From NCBI GenBank assembly GCA_965220855.1, contig CBDCQY010000001.1, positions 806,001-870,000 on the forward strand: DNA of 64,000 bases. Reading direction: 5' to 3'. The notes beneath the pieces were generated by a model. The model was not told the DNA's origin and searched no databases. It worked only from the letters and a program-made list of their open reading frames with translations. Source of the stretch: Bin95 sp965220855. GTDB lineage: Bacteria > Pseudomonadota > Alphaproteobacteria > Bin95. The position numbers were made by a program, and so were the translations under genes. Shown one piece after another: positions 22,501 through 29,757 of this stretch (its first letter is position 1; each line of letters begins with the position of its first letter).

Positions 22501-23784
22501 GCCCGGGCGACCATCGGCCAGCGGCTGACGGCCGCGCCGGGGGCCTCCAGCCTGACGGTGGCCGGGCGGCGGATCGAGTTCGGCGCGGCGGGCCAGCCGG
22601 CGGCGTTCGACGATGACCGGCGCGTGAGCTGGGAGGAGTTGCGTCGCGACAGCGCCTTCGAGATGTCCTTCGGCGAAGCCGGGAGCGGGCTGGAGATGAC
22701 GGCCTGGGGCCGGGGCGGATTGACGAGCTTCCGCGCCGAGGGGGCGAAGATCGCCCATGAGAGCCGGATGGAGACCGGCTGGCTCGGCATGGATGCGCGC
22801 ATGGGCGACGGGCTGCTGATGGGCTTCGCCTTGTCGCGAAGCGCGGGCGAGACGGAGGCCAGTGACGGGGCGGGCTTCGCCACGGCGCTCAGCGCCGCCT
22901 GGCCCTATGCGCAGCTGAAGCTCGCCAGCGGGGCCGAGGTCTGGACCATGCTGGGCGCGGGCAACGGCTCGGTGGATTATCGCCCGACGGAGGGTTCCGG
23001 GGAGCGCGAGGCGCTGGAGATGCGTCTGGCGTCTGCCGGCGGTCGCCAGCCCTTGGCGGATGTCGGCGCGCTCGGTCTGGCGCTGGAGGCGGACGCCGGC
23101 TTCGTCACGCTGGAGACGGGCGGCAGCGCGCGTTCGGTGATCGGCGGGCATGAGGTGCAGGTCTGGCGGGCAAGGGCCTCGCTGGAGGCCGAGCATGAGG
23201 GCTGGGGCCTCGGCGGCGGTTCTCTGGCGCCCTTCGGCTCGCTCGCCTGGCGCGGCGACGGCGGCGACTGGCGGGAAGGCTCCGGCGTGGAAGCCGGCCT
23301 CGGCGCGCGCCTCTCCGCGCCCGGATCGCGCTTCACGCTGGAGGCGGAAGGCCGCCATTTGGCGCTCTCCTCGGAGGCGGGCTATGGCGGAACCGGCGCG
23401 AGCCTGACCGCCGGCCTGGAGCCGGCGGCGGACGGGGCTGGCCTCTCTTGGTCGGCAAGCCTCGCAACTGGGGTACGCGCCGACGGCGCGGCGATGCTGG
23501 CCGACGATCTCGACTATGACGAGGCCGGCTTCGGGGCCGACGAGGACCGCATGGCGCTCGAACTGGAGGCCCGCTACGGCTTCCGCCTGCCGGCGGCCCA
23601 CGGCCTGCTCTCGCCCCTGCTCCGCCTCTCGGAGGAAGGGGGTGTGCGGCGCAAGCTCGAAGCCGGCCTCGCCTTCCAGGCCGCGAAGGGCCGCGTCGAT
23701 CTCGAACTCACCGGCGGCCACGAGGCCCGCAACGGCGCCGACAACGACTACCGCCTCCGCCTCGACCTCCGCCTCGGCTTCTGA
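16513..23784 (+). CDS. Giant modular surface protein: FnIII and Ig-like (He_PIG) modules with C-terminal beta-barrel, 2423 aa
   Basis: A signal peptide MFRNITCLRAGMAAFAALAL... has a likely cleavage site after AAEA (residue 29). By reading module boundaries I count about eleven fibronectin type III modules (each with xGLxAxxGDGxVTLSW...VTGLxNGxxYxFQIRAV) and nine putative-Ig He_PIG modules (each with PSFGxATVAD...GGxGxxxYALTPxLPAGLALDxATRTVSGTPT...TDADGD). The order is Fn-PIG-PIG-Fn-Fn-PIG-PIG-Fn-Fn-PIG-PIG-PIG-Fn-Fn-PIG-Fn-Fn-Fn-Fn-PIG. The last 450 residues (from about 1975) alternate polar and hydrophobic residues in Gly-rich strands and end in LRLDLRLGF, typical of an autotransporter-type outer-membrane barrel with terminal Phe. 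The likely role is a surface-exposed adhesin or matrix protein. ATG 16513 is chosen for the signal peptide; the frame opens at 16366. Confidence 0.85.
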   Translation: MFRNITCLRAGMAAFAALALLTFAPAAEAYTPAAPQNLTATVSDGEVTLSWSKSWIRNGANRDAANNWWLDRYQVRYRKGASFPDGGGWQNIAGSTFRTTAHTVTGLENGADYVFQIRRAYDVYLSWGWSYTRQYGPSSGLATATPGGPALAFDAGAAIADRSYTQGVAIEALVLPEATGGAGTLSYALTPALPAGLSLDMATRTVSGTPTATQAATSYSWTVTDAGGDTASLSFTIEVLAQPLTFGNASVADLDWHFRRYSSFLPEWDEQLPAATGGAGAVTYALTPALPDGFAFTASDRRIKGWGTARSADGGSIRPFKTYTLTATDEAGQQASLTFKLRFQYIAPAIPTNLAAQAGDGQVTLSWDDPDDPWMTDYQLRYRKGTSLGDRGGWATIAGSSGATTSHIVTGLDNGAGYAFQIRAIRRNAGGFTNSSASETATATPNAVPGAPTGLAAVGGNGGLALSWALPTNTSDIEKLQLRWKASSALPFTASDAWTDLAGDATGYRLTGLTNEVAYSVELRAANGLGAGPAATVSGTPQDLAPSFGQATVADVIFTQGVAIEALTLPEATGGDGLRSYALTPTLPAGLALDMATRTVSGTPTAVQAATSYSWTVTDADGDAASLTFTIRVAAPGDIPSFSTATLPELRCLVSYFCERTLPEAIGGTGTITYSLTPDLPARVTFDATTRQISGTARSPDFFDTYTYKAVDEDGDEAVLTFDLDIGYTRPDTVRDIVAEAGDGQVTLSWSDPSDRHLSYYEIRWAQGASLGEDDAWSRIANSTGATTSHAVTGLDNGVGHVFQLRAVAIAQAAIPERPSLPSDRIMATPNAVPGAPTGLAAVGGNGGLALSWALPTNTADIGKLQLRWKASSALPFTASDAWTDLAGDATGYRLTGLTNEVAYSVELRAANGLGAGPAATVSGTPQDLAPSFGQATVADRSFAFDEAITAFTLPEATGGDGLRSYALTPTLPAGLALDMATRTVSGTPTALQAATSYSWTVTDSDGDSASLGFMLAVEPDAAPSFGSAAVADLTVTQGVAMTALTLPEATGGNGALSYALTPDLPDGLALDAATRTVSGTPTALLTATNYSWTVTDADGDAATLAFAIAVEANVSPSFGAATIANRDYELLYAIAPLSLPQASGGNGTLAYSLSPDLPAGLALDAATQTVSGTPTAAQAATSYSWTATDADGDTAALTFTIAATYGRPLQPAGLAAEAYDGRVTLSWNDPGDGNIAGYRLRYKQGTTFADSDAWSDIAGSGAATVSHDVTGLNNGAQYAFQIRAVASSGESPPSDTVTTVPNPRPAKPAGLRASVGNAQVTLAWSDPSDATITRYELRHTSAASFGPGDAWSAIPGSGAATVGREVAGLVNDVARRFQIRAVNAVGPGPASDEVEATPRDLAPSFGSRTFPRLEYSLNRPLLSTRGEPLSIPLPRASGGDGALTYSFTPELPAGLIFDAATREVSGAPTVTQDWTAHTVKATDADGDSATGILNIRVQSYQGPPPPTDFTATPGDGRITLSWRHVVDDNLKGYFVFHGKERLGDSIALVGVVTSHTVTGLDNGEQYVFQIQQSLSEFSQTWSRRIAATPGAAPGQPGGFAAAAGDGRVRLSWNAIATASRWDYRQQAGGGAFGAWRPIPGSGGASTGHLVTGLANGTAYGFQIRAVTDDTVTALSGTVTATPAAGPPGAVTSLAATASTGAVGLTWSLPTNTDDIDKLQVRWKQSSALPFTVSDSWTDLAADATRAQATGLTDGAAYTFAVRAVNGEGAGDAATVAATPASRAPAAPTGLTATAGLGAVTLAWDDPLDPTVTGYELRYTDAASFGANDAWSAISGSGSTTAGHRVTGLDIRTVWRFQLRAVNGSGQGASAEASVALRDLTPSFGAATVADRTYTQGVAIAALALPAASGGDGAAVYALTPALPTGLALDMATRTVSGTPTAAQAATSYSWTATDADGDAVSLGFTIEVVAGAGGSAERQAFAKSLARLAAKTLGEARATIGQRLTAAPGASSLTVAGRRIEFGAAGQPAAFDDDRRVSWEELRRDSAFEMSFGEAGSGLEMTAWGRGGLTSFRAEGAKIAHESRMETGWLGMDARMGDGLLMGFALSRSAGETEASDGAGFATALSAAWPYAQLKLASGAEVWTMLGAGNGSVDYRPTEGSGEREALEMRLASAGGRQPLADVGALGLALEADAGFVTLETGGSARSVIGGHEVQVWRARASLEAEHEGWGLGGGSLAPFGSLAWRGDGGDWREGSGVEAGLGARLSAPGSRFTLEAEGRHLALSSEAGYGGTGASLTAGLEPAADGAGLSWSASLATGVRADGAAMLADDLDYDEAGFGADEDRMALELEARYGFRLPAAHGLLSPLLRLSEEGGVRRKLEAGLAFQAAKGRVDLELTGGHEARNGADNDYRLRLDLRLGF
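17839..18177 (+). repeat. Intragenic direct repeat, copy 1 (FnIII module)
   Basis: A 339-base segment encoding the FnIII module from the NAVPGAPTGLAAVGG region to PSFGQATVAD. It recurs at 18994-19332, exactly 1155 bases downstream, with about seven mismatches by eye. This is much closer than the other modules of the protein are to one another, implying recent duplication or gene conversion. Confidence 0.9.
18994..19332 (+). repeat. Intragenic direct repeat, copy 2 (FnIII module)
   Basis: The second copy of the 339-base segment at 17839-18177, in the same reading frame. Recombination between the copies would delete or duplicate 1155 bases (385 codons: one FnIII, two Ig-like and one further FnIII module) without a frameshift. 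Confidence 0.9.
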
Positions 23785-23854
23785 AGCCGGGGCGGAGCCG
23801 CTCGCCCGGCTCCCGATCCGGTTGCGGGTGGACGCGCACTTCATCGGGACAGGA

Positions 23855-23898
23855 TCCGGGATGACGCCGGCCCGGCGGGCGGCTACAGTCATCCGGGT
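23855..23898. repeat. Imperfect inverted repeat between the surface-protein and hyuA genes
   Basis: CCGGGATGAC (23856-23865) pairs with GTCATCCGGG (23888-23897) with one mismatch around a GC-rich loop. It lies 70 bases after the surface-protein stop. It could be a terminator-like stem or a REP-type intergenic element; the second copy that would show a repeat family is not in this window. The rest of the 283-base gap holds nothing else I can recognise. Confidence 0.35.
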
Positions 23899-24067
23899 CG
23901 AACAGCCTGCGCACTGCGAGAGAGCCTTGCCCGATTGTGGAACGATGGCGGCGCCCGATGGCGGTCCGCGCCGCATTTCTCACCGCCGGTCGCGCGCGGG
24001 TGCGCCCGGATTCACCCGAATTCGCTTGCGCTGTGCTTGCGGCAATTCTGAGTGAAAAGAACCAATT

Positions 24068-26146
24068 ATGACTGACTCTCAAGGCCCAACAGCCTCTTAC
24101 CGCATCGGGATCGATGTCGGGGGGACGTTTACGGATCTGGTGGCGGTGGATCGTCGGGGGGAGACGCGGCTGGCCAAGGCGCCCTCGACGCCGCAGGACC
24201 AGTCGCTCGGCGTGCTGGACGGGCTGGAGCGGCTGGCGGAGGCGCTCGACCTCGATCTCGCCGGCCTGCTGGCCCGCACCGAGCGCATCGTGCATGGCAC
24301 CACGGTGGCCACCAACGCCATTCTGGAGCGCAAGGGCGCCACGGTCGGCCTGCTGACCACCGAAGGCCACCGCGATGTGCTGGAGATGCGCGAGGGGCTG
24401 AAGCCCGACCGCTACAATCTGCGCCTGGCCCCGCCCGAGCCGCTGGTCCCGCGCCGGCGCCGCCTCGGCGTCGCCGAGCGCCTGCGCGCCAGCGGGCGCG
24501 TGGAGCGCCCGCTCGACCCCGCCTCGCTCGAACGCGCCGTCGAGGCGCTCCGCCAGCAGGGGGCGGACTCGGTGGCGATCTGCTTCCTCCACGCCTGGCG
24601 CGACGGGACGCATGAGCGCCTGGCGGCCGAGGCCGTCCGCCGGGCGCTGCCCGAGGCCTATCTCTCGCTCTCCTCGGACGTCTTCCCGCAGATCAAGGAG
24701 TTCGAGCGCGTCTCGACCACGGTGGCGAACGCCTATGTGGGGCCGGCGCTCGAAGGCTATCTCGGGCGCCTGGCCGCCCGGCTGGCGGAAGCGGGCTATG
24801 CCGGACCGCTGCTCATCATCCTGAGCCACGGCGGCGTCGCGCCGCTGGAGGAGGCCGTGCGGCTGGCGGCGGGCACGGTGCTCTCCGGCCCCGCCGGCGG
24901 CGTCGCCGGCGCGCGCTACGCCGCCCGGCTGCTGGGCGCGGGGGACCTGATCCCCTTCGACATGGGCGGCACCAGCACCGATATCTCGCTGATCGCCGGC
25001 GGCGAGGCGGCGCTGACCGCCGACCGGGGCATCGCCGGCGAGCGCATCGCGCTCTCCTCGCTCGACATCGCCAGCATCGGGGCCGGCGGCGGCTCGATCG
25101 CGCATGTCGATGCCGGCGGCGTGCTGCATGTCGGCCCCGAGAGCGCCGGGGCCGACCCAGGCCCGGCCTGCTACGGCCGCGGCGGCGCGCTGCCGACGGT
25201 CACCGACGCCAGCCTGGCGCTCGGCTTTCTCGACCCCGCCAACTTTCTCGGCGGACGCCAGCGCCTCGATGTCGAGGCCGCCGAAGCCGCGCTCGACCGC
25301 CTGGCCGACGCGCTGGGCGTGACGCGCATGGCGGCGGCCGAGGGCGTGCACCGCGTGGTCCACACCAACATGGCCGAGGGCATCCGGCTGGTCTCGGTCC
25401 GGCGCGGCGTCGATCCGCGCCGCTTCGCGCTGCTCGCCTTCGGCGGCGCGGCCGGGCTGCATATCACCGATGTGGCCCGCCAGCTCGGCATTCGCCGCGT
25501 GATCGCGCCGCGCGTGGCCCCGGTGCTGTCGGCCTGGGGGATGCTGGCGACCGACCTGCGCTTCGAGGCCGCGCGCACCCATATCGGCGACGCCGCGGCG
25601 CTCGACGCGGACGGCCTCCGCGCCCTCTATGACGCGCTGGAGGAGGAGGCGCGCGCCCGGCTCGCGGCCTGCCATGAGGGCGAGGTGGCGGTGCGCCGCT
25701 CTGCCGACATGCGCTATGGCGAGCAGATTTTCGAGGTGGATGTGGCCCTCGACGGTCTCGACTGGCAGGCTCCGGACCTGCTGGAGCAGTTGGCCGGGCG
25801 CTTCCACGACCGCCATGAGGCGCTCTTCACCTATGCGCTGCGCGAGGACGATGTGGTGCTGGTGAACGCCCGCGCAGCCACCATCGGGCGCCTTGCCGGC
25901 CTGCCGGAGGAGCGCCGGCCCGCCGCCGGCCCCGACGCGGAGCCGCGCGCCCGCCGCCCGGCGCATATGGGCGGCTGGCTGGAGGCGCCGGTGTTCGACT
26001 TCGCCGCGCTGGTGGCGGGACAGGAGATCGCCGGCCCGGCGATCGTCGAGAGCGAACTCACCACCGTCGTGCTCCGCCCCGGCGACCGCGCCCGCACCAC
26101 CCCGCTCGGCTGGCTGGACATCGCGCTCGACCCGGAAGCGGGTTGA
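24068..26146 (+). CDS. Hydantoinase A / N-methylhydantoinase-type ATP-dependent ring hydrolase subunit, 692 aa
   Basis: A HyuA/OplA-type protein with an actin-like ATPase fold. Landmarks are YRIGIDVGGTFTDLVAVD (residues 11-28), ERIVHGTTVATNAILERKGATVGLLTTEGHRDVLEMREG (about 75-115) and the second phosphate motif LIPFDMGGTSTDISLIAGG (about 294-312). Family members hydrolyse hydantoins, 5-oxoproline or N-methylhydantoin with ATP, normally together with a HyuB subunit encoded next door. No hyuB is present on either side here: upstream is the surface protein and downstream a toxin-antitoxin pair. It may work alone, with a distant HyuB, or as acetone-carboxylase-like chemistry. The substrate cannot be inferred. 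Confidence 0.88.
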   Translation: MTDSQGPTASYRIGIDVGGTFTDLVAVDRRGETRLAKAPSTPQDQSLGVLDGLERLAEALDLDLAGLLARTERIVHGTTVATNAILERKGATVGLLTTEGHRDVLEMREGLKPDRYNLRLAPPEPLVPRRRRLGVAERLRASGRVERPLDPASLERAVEALRQQGADSVAICFLHAWRDGTHERLAAEAVRRALPEAYLSLSSDVFPQIKEFERVSTTVANAYVGPALEGYLGRLAARLAEAGYAGPLLIILSHGGVAPLEEAVRLAAGTVLSGPAGGVAGARYAARLLGAGDLIPFDMGGTSTDISLIAGGEAALTADRGIAGERIALSSLDIASIGAGGGSIAHVDAGGVLHVGPESAGADPGPACYGRGGALPTVTDASLALGFLDPANFLGGRQRLDVEAAEAALDRLADALGVTRMAAAEGVHRVVHTNMAEGIRLVSVRRGVDPRRFALLAFGGAAGLHITDVARQLGIRRVIAPRVAPVLSAWGMLATDLRFEAARTHIGDAAALDADGLRALYDALEEEARARLAACHEGEVAVRRSADMRYGEQIFEVDVALDGLDWQAPDLLEQLAGRFHDRHEALFTYALREDDVVLVNARAATIGRLAGLPEERRPAAGPDAEPRARRPAHMGGWLEAPVFDFAALVAGQEIAGPAIVESELTTVVLRPGDRARTTPLGWLDIALDPEAG

Positions 26147-26175
26147 TTGCAATCGGTCCAATAATGGATTATATC
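26147..26175 (+). promoter_or_regulatory. Likely promoter of the Xre/RES toxin-antitoxin operon
   Basis: TTGCAA (26147-26152), a 17-base spacer and TATATC (26170-26175), beginning right at the hyuA stop. A perfect TATAAT also occurs at 26200-26205 but is only three bases from the antitoxin ATG and has no -35. Confidence 0.42.
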
Positions 26176-26209
26176 TCCCTATAGAGACACATATGGATAT
26201 ATAATCCAT
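26164..26209. promoter_or_regulatory. Inverted-repeat operator overlapping the antitoxin start
   Basis: ATGGATTATAT (26164-26174) is the exact reverse complement of ATATAATCCAT (26199-26209). An inner ATGGAT (26193-26198) also pairs with ATCCAT (26204-26209). The sites flank the -10 and cover the antitoxin ATG, as expected for the autorepression common in toxin-antitoxin operons. Confidence 0.5.
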
Positions 26210-26612
26210 GAGTGCACAGTCCCGTACTGCAACGGCGTTCGACCGCAAGAGCCTCTCCGGACCGGCGTTGCGCACATTCTTTCGGATCGCGGGGCTTTGG
26301 GATCTCTCGGTCGAGGAGCAGATGACTCTGCTCGGGCTGACGGCCCGCTCAACCTTCTTCAAATGGAAGAAGAATCCGCCCCCCGTTCTGCCCAAGGATA
26401 CGCTGGAGCGTATTTCCTACATCCTGGGCATCTACAAGGCCTTGCAAATCCTGTTCCCCGACGAGCAGGCGGCCGACCGGTGGGTGCGCCGGCCGAACGC
26501 GGCGGCGCCATTCGGCGGCCGCCCGGCGCTCGACCGGATGCTCTCCGGCCAGGTGGCCGACCTCTATGTCGTGCGTCAATATCTGGATGCGGAGCGGGGC
26601 GGCTGGGCTTGA
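26208..26612 (+). CDS. Xre/MbcA/ParS-type antitoxin, 134 aa
   Basis: An N-terminal helix-turn-helix-like region (SVEEQMTLLGLTARSTFFKWKK, about residues 35-56) is followed by the DUF2384 toxin-binding domain (LERISYILGIYKALQILFPDEQAADRWVRRPNAAAPFGGRPALDRMLSGQVADLYVVRQYLDAERGG). This is the standard antitoxin of RES toxins, which neutralises the toxin and represses the operon. No ribosome site is visible before the ATG, so translation may be leaderless or weak. The stop overlaps the proposed TTG of the toxin gene. Confidence 0.9.
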   Translation: MSAQSRTATAFDRKSLSGPALRTFFRIAGLWDLSVEEQMTLLGLTARSTFFKWKKNPPPVLPKDTLERISYILGIYKALQILFPDEQAADRWVRRPNAAAPFGGRPALDRMLSGQVADLYVVRQYLDAERGGWA

Positions 26613-27301
26613 CACCGCCGGTCGCCCCTATCGAATGGAAGCCCTGCTGGCGGATTATCCCCAGCCGTTTCCCGCCCGTTCAGCTGTTCGAGCGGGTCGC
26701 CGATCCGGCTGACCTCGACGCGGTCTTCGAACTGGAGGCTCGCACCAATCCCCGGCTTCGCGAGGAAGTCGGCGATATCGGGCTCGTCGCGCCCGAAGAC
26801 CGGCTGAGCGGACCCGGGACCGCCGTGATCATGGCGGCGTTCACACATTTGAACCCGGCCGGCAGCCGGTTCTCGGATGGCGGCCATGGCGTGTTCTACG
26901 CCGCGCGCGACCTCGACACCGCTATCGCCGAAACCCGGCATCATCGCGAGCGCCTCATGCGCGCCACCGCCGAGGCGCGCACGGAACTGGACATGCGGGT
27001 CTATGCGATCGACCTGGACGGGGAACTGCACGATCTGCGCGGCGGTCAGGCTGCTTGGCCGCCGATCTATCGCGAGGACGATTGTGCGGCCGGCCAGCAT
27101 CTGGCGCGAAGGCTGCGCGAGGCCGGTTCGAACGGAATCGCCTATGACAGCGTTCGCCGCAGAGGGGGCCAATGTGCGGCCCTGTTCCGGCCGCGCCTTC
27201 TCTCCAACGCCCGCCAGGAGCGACACCTTTGCTACGTCTGGGACGGCCAGCGGATCGTCACCGTTTATGAGAAACGGGAACTGGCCGAGGACGCCTCCTG
27301 A
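26609..27301 (+). CDS. RES-domain toxin, 230 aa
   Basis: A RES-family protein, related to ADP-ribosyltransferase folds. Characterised members degrade NAD+ (MbcT-like) or ADP-ribosylate targets (ParT-like). Family features are WRIIPSRFPPVQLFERVADPADLDAVFELEARTNPRLREEVG (residues 14-55), AAFTHLNPAGSRFSDGGHGVFYAARDLDTAIAETRHHRERLM and the C-terminal SNGIAYDSVRRRGGQCAALFRPRLL. No ATG occurs before the conserved region, so TTG 26609, overlapping the antitoxin TGA, is the likely start and implies translational coupling. It ends 12 bases from the converging SDR gene. Confidence 0.9.
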   Translation: MTPPVAPIEWKPCWRIIPSRFPPVQLFERVADPADLDAVFELEARTNPRLREEVGDIGLVAPEDRLSGPGTAVIMAAFTHLNPAGSRFSDGGHGVFYAARDLDTAIAETRHHRERLMRATAEARTELDMRVYAIDLDGELHDLRGGQAAWPPIYREDDCAAGQHLARRLREAGSNGIAYDSVRRRGGQCAALFRPRLLSNARQERHLCYVWDGQRIVTVYEKRELAEDAS

Positions 27302-27313
27302 CCGCGCCGTCGC

Positions 27314-28048
27314 CTACACATGCTGGCCGCCATTCACGTGGATTTCCGCGCCGTTGATGTAGCGCGAGGCGTCGGTGCACAGGAAGAAGATGGTGTCGGC
27401 GACCTCGCCCGGCTCGCCCATGCGGCCGACCGGGATGGCGCGCACGATCTCGTCCGTGCCGGGCGAGAGCATGGGCGTGTCGATCTCGCCGGGCGCGATG
27501 GCGTTGACGCGAATGCCCTCCGGGCCGAACTCCGCCGCCATCTCGCGCGTCAGCGCCGCCAGCGCCGCCTTCGAGGTGGCGTAGGCGGGGCCGGCGAAGC
27601 GGTGCACGCGGCTGCCGGCGATCGAGGTGACGTTGACCACCGAGCCGGCGCCGGCGGCGAGCTCGCGCACCAGGCCGCGCGCCAGCATCAGCGGCGCGTA
27701 GAAATTGACCTGCATGACATGGTGCCAGGCGGCCAGGCGGGTGTCGCGCACGCCCATGCGCGCGCCGTCCTCGGCCTTGGGCGAGATCGCGGCATTGTTG
27801 ACCAGCGCATGGACCCGCCCGTCGCTCAGCCGCTTGCGCATCTCCTCGATGGTGACGGCGAGGCCCTCGGGGTCGGACAGATCGACCTCGATATGGTCCT
27901 CCGGCCCCGCCCCCCAGGGGCAGACGCCGCCCGGAAAGGATTGCCGCGAGCAGGTGATCACGCGCCAGCCGGCGTCCTTGAACTTGATCGCCGTCGCATG
28001 GCCGATGCCCCGGCTGGCGCCGGTGAGAATGAGGGTGCGCGTTTCCAT
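27314..28048 (-). CDS. SDR-family oxidoreductase, 244 aa
   Basis: A classical SDR with TGASRGIGHATAIKF (coenzyme motif, residues 8-22), NNAAIS, the catalytic Ser/Tyr/Lys set as NVTSIAGSRVHRFAGPAYATSKAAL, and the C-terminal RYINGAEIHVNGGQHV. It probably reduces or oxidises a small hydroxy/keto compound; the substrate is unknown. ATG 28048 with GAGGG upstream is preferred to the GTG at 28063. The sulfatase gene ends 49 bases upstream on the same strand, so the two may form one transcript. Confidence 0.9.
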   Translation of the reverse strand: METRTLILTGASRGIGHATAIKFKDAGWRVITCSRQSFPGGVCPWGAGPEDHIEVDLSDPEGLAVTIEEMRKRLSDGRVHALVNNAAISPKAEDGARMGVRDTRLAAWHHVMQVNFYAPLMLARGLVRELAAGAGSVVNVTSIAGSRVHRFAGPAYATSKAALAALTREMAAEFGPEGIRVNAIAPGEIDTPMLSPGTDEIVRAIPVGRMGEPGEVADTIFFLCTDASRYINGAEIHVNGGQHV

Positions 28049-28096
28049 CGTGGGAGCCCTCACGCACCATAGAGCGTTTCGGCGGCGAAGGGCACT

Positions 28097-29656
28097 CTAC
28101 CAGACGCCGATCAGGAAGCCGCGCTTGCGGCTGGTGTCGGTGCGCGCGGCCATCTCGGCGTCGGAGAGCGTGGTGCGGGTCCGGCGCGCGCGCAGCCAGG
28201 CGAACAGGCGCTCATGCAGCTCGGCGCGCACGCCCGCGCGGGCCGCATCCCGGCCGAGATCGGCGAGCTCGCCCGGGTCCTCGTCGAGGTCGAACAGTTG
28301 CGGGCGGAAGCCCTCCCAGAAGATATATTTCCAGCGCCCGGCGCGGACCATATAGCCGCGCGCCTCATGCACGCCCCGCCCGAGCGCGAGCCGCGCCCCC
28401 CGGAGCGCATAGTCGGTCTCGGAGAAGGCGGCCTCGCGCGCGGGCGCATCGCCGCCGCGCAGCAGGGGCAGCAGCGAGCGGCCCTCCAGGCGATGCGGCG
28501 GCGCCTCGCCGCCCGCGGCCTCGACGAAAGTGGGCGCGAGGTCGATCGACTCGACCGGATCGTCGATGACCAGCCCGCCGCGCCCCGCCGGATCGCAGAC
28601 GATCAGCGGAATGCGCACGCTCTCCTCGTGAAACAGCTCCTTCTCGCCGAGCCAGTGGTCGCCCAGATAGTCGCCATGGTCGCTGGTGAAGACGATCAGC
28701 GTGTCGGCCATGCGCCCCTCCGCCTCCAGGAAGGCGAACAGGCGGCCCATATGGTCGTCGATCTCCCGCACCAGGCCCATATAGGTGGGGATCACCGCCC
28801 GGCGCACCTCCTCGCGCGCGAAGCTCCGGCTGTCCTCATGCGCCATGAAGGCGCCGTGGACGGGATGCGGGTTGCGGCGCTCGCGCTCATGCCGGTTGGC
28901 GGCGGGCACGGCGTCGGGGCCGTAGAGGGCGTGATAGGGCGCGGGCGCGATATAGGGCCAGTGCGGCTTGATGTAGGAGAGATGCAGGCACCAGGGCCGC
29001 TCGCCCTGCTCGCGGATGAAGTCCATCGCCCGCCCGGTCATGTAGGCGGTCTCGGAATGCTCGGGCCTCACGCGCGCCGGCAGCGGGGCGTGGCGCAGAC
29101 GCCAGCCGGAGAGCGGCGCGCCGTCCGGCCCCTCGGCGGAATTGGCGAAATCGTGCCAGGGATTGGCGCCCGCATAGCCATGGGCGCGCAGCCAGCGATT
29201 ATAGGCGAGGTCGGGGTCGGCGGAGATGTCGGGATGCAGCCCGTCGTCGCGCTCGACCGGCTCGAAGCCGCATTCGGCGAGGTGGACGCCGAGGTCGCTC
29301 GCCGGGTCGATTCCGAGCCGGCGCATCCCCTCCAGGTCGGCGGTCATGTGCGTCTTGCCGACCAGCGCGGTGCGCAAGCCCAGCGGGCGGAGATAGTCGC
29401 CGAGCGTGAGCTCGTCCACGGCGAGCGGCACATTGTTCCAGCTCGCGCCGTGGCTGGACATGTAGCGCCCGGTATAGAACGACATGCGCGACGGCCCGCA
29501 GATCGGCGACTGGCAATAGGCGCGGGTGAAGCGCGCGCCCCTGGCCGCCAGCGCGTCCAGATGCGGCGTCTCCAGGTCCTTGTGTCCGTAGCAGGAGAGA
29601 TAGTCGGCCCGGAGCTGGTCGGCCATGATGAACAGGATGTTGCGCGCGTCTGCCAT
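28097..29656 (-). CDS. Sulfatase-family hydrolase (arylsulfatase/phosphonate monoester hydrolase type), 519 aa
   Basis: An alkaline-phosphatase-superfamily sulfatase. The N-terminal metal site is NILFIMADQLRADYLSCYGH. The formylglycine motif C-x-P-S-R occurs as Cys53 in PICGPSRMSFYTGRY. A second metal motif is FTSDHGDYLGDHWLGEKELFHEESVRIPLIV (about residues 325-356). It should hydrolyse sulfate or phosphonate/phosphate esters after Cys-to-formylglycine conversion by a maturase encoded elsewhere. No signal peptide is visible, so a cytoplasmic location is likely. ATG 29656 is chosen; the longer frame adds a non-conserved Pro-rich start. It diverges from the monooxygenase gene at 29758. Confidence 0.88.
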   Translation of the reverse strand: MADARNILFIMADQLRADYLSCYGHKDLETPHLDALAARGARFTRAYCQSPICGPSRMSFYTGRYMSSHGASWNNVPLAVDELTLGDYLRPLGLRTALVGKTHMTADLEGMRRLGIDPASDLGVHLAECGFEPVERDDGLHPDISADPDLAYNRWLRAHGYAGANPWHDFANSAEGPDGAPLSGWRLRHAPLPARVRPEHSETAYMTGRAMDFIREQGERPWCLHLSYIKPHWPYIAPAPYHALYGPDAVPAANRHERERRNPHPVHGAFMAHEDSRSFAREEVRRAVIPTYMGLVREIDDHMGRLFAFLEAEGRMADTLIVFTSDHGDYLGDHWLGEKELFHEESVRIPLIVCDPAGRGGLVIDDPVESIDLAPTFVEAAGGEAPPHRLEGRSLLPLLRGGDAPAREAAFSETDYALRGARLALGRGVHEARGYMVRAGRWKYIFWEGFRPQLFDLDEDPGELADLGRDAARAGVRAELHERLFAWLRARRTRTTLSDAEMAARTDTSRKRGFLIGVW

Positions 29657-29757
29657 GGGCGGGCTCTCCGGGCGGATGACGGCCCATGGTGGCATTGCCG
29701 GGGGCCGCGCGCCACCGCTTGCGCGCCCGGTGGCGCGCTGATAGCAGGAGGGCCGGC

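Noticed and set aside
26200..26205. Perfect TATAAT as the -10 of the toxin-antitoxin promoter
   Set aside because: It is three bases before the ATG and has no -35 at proper spacing; the upstream TTGCAA/TATATC pair fits better.
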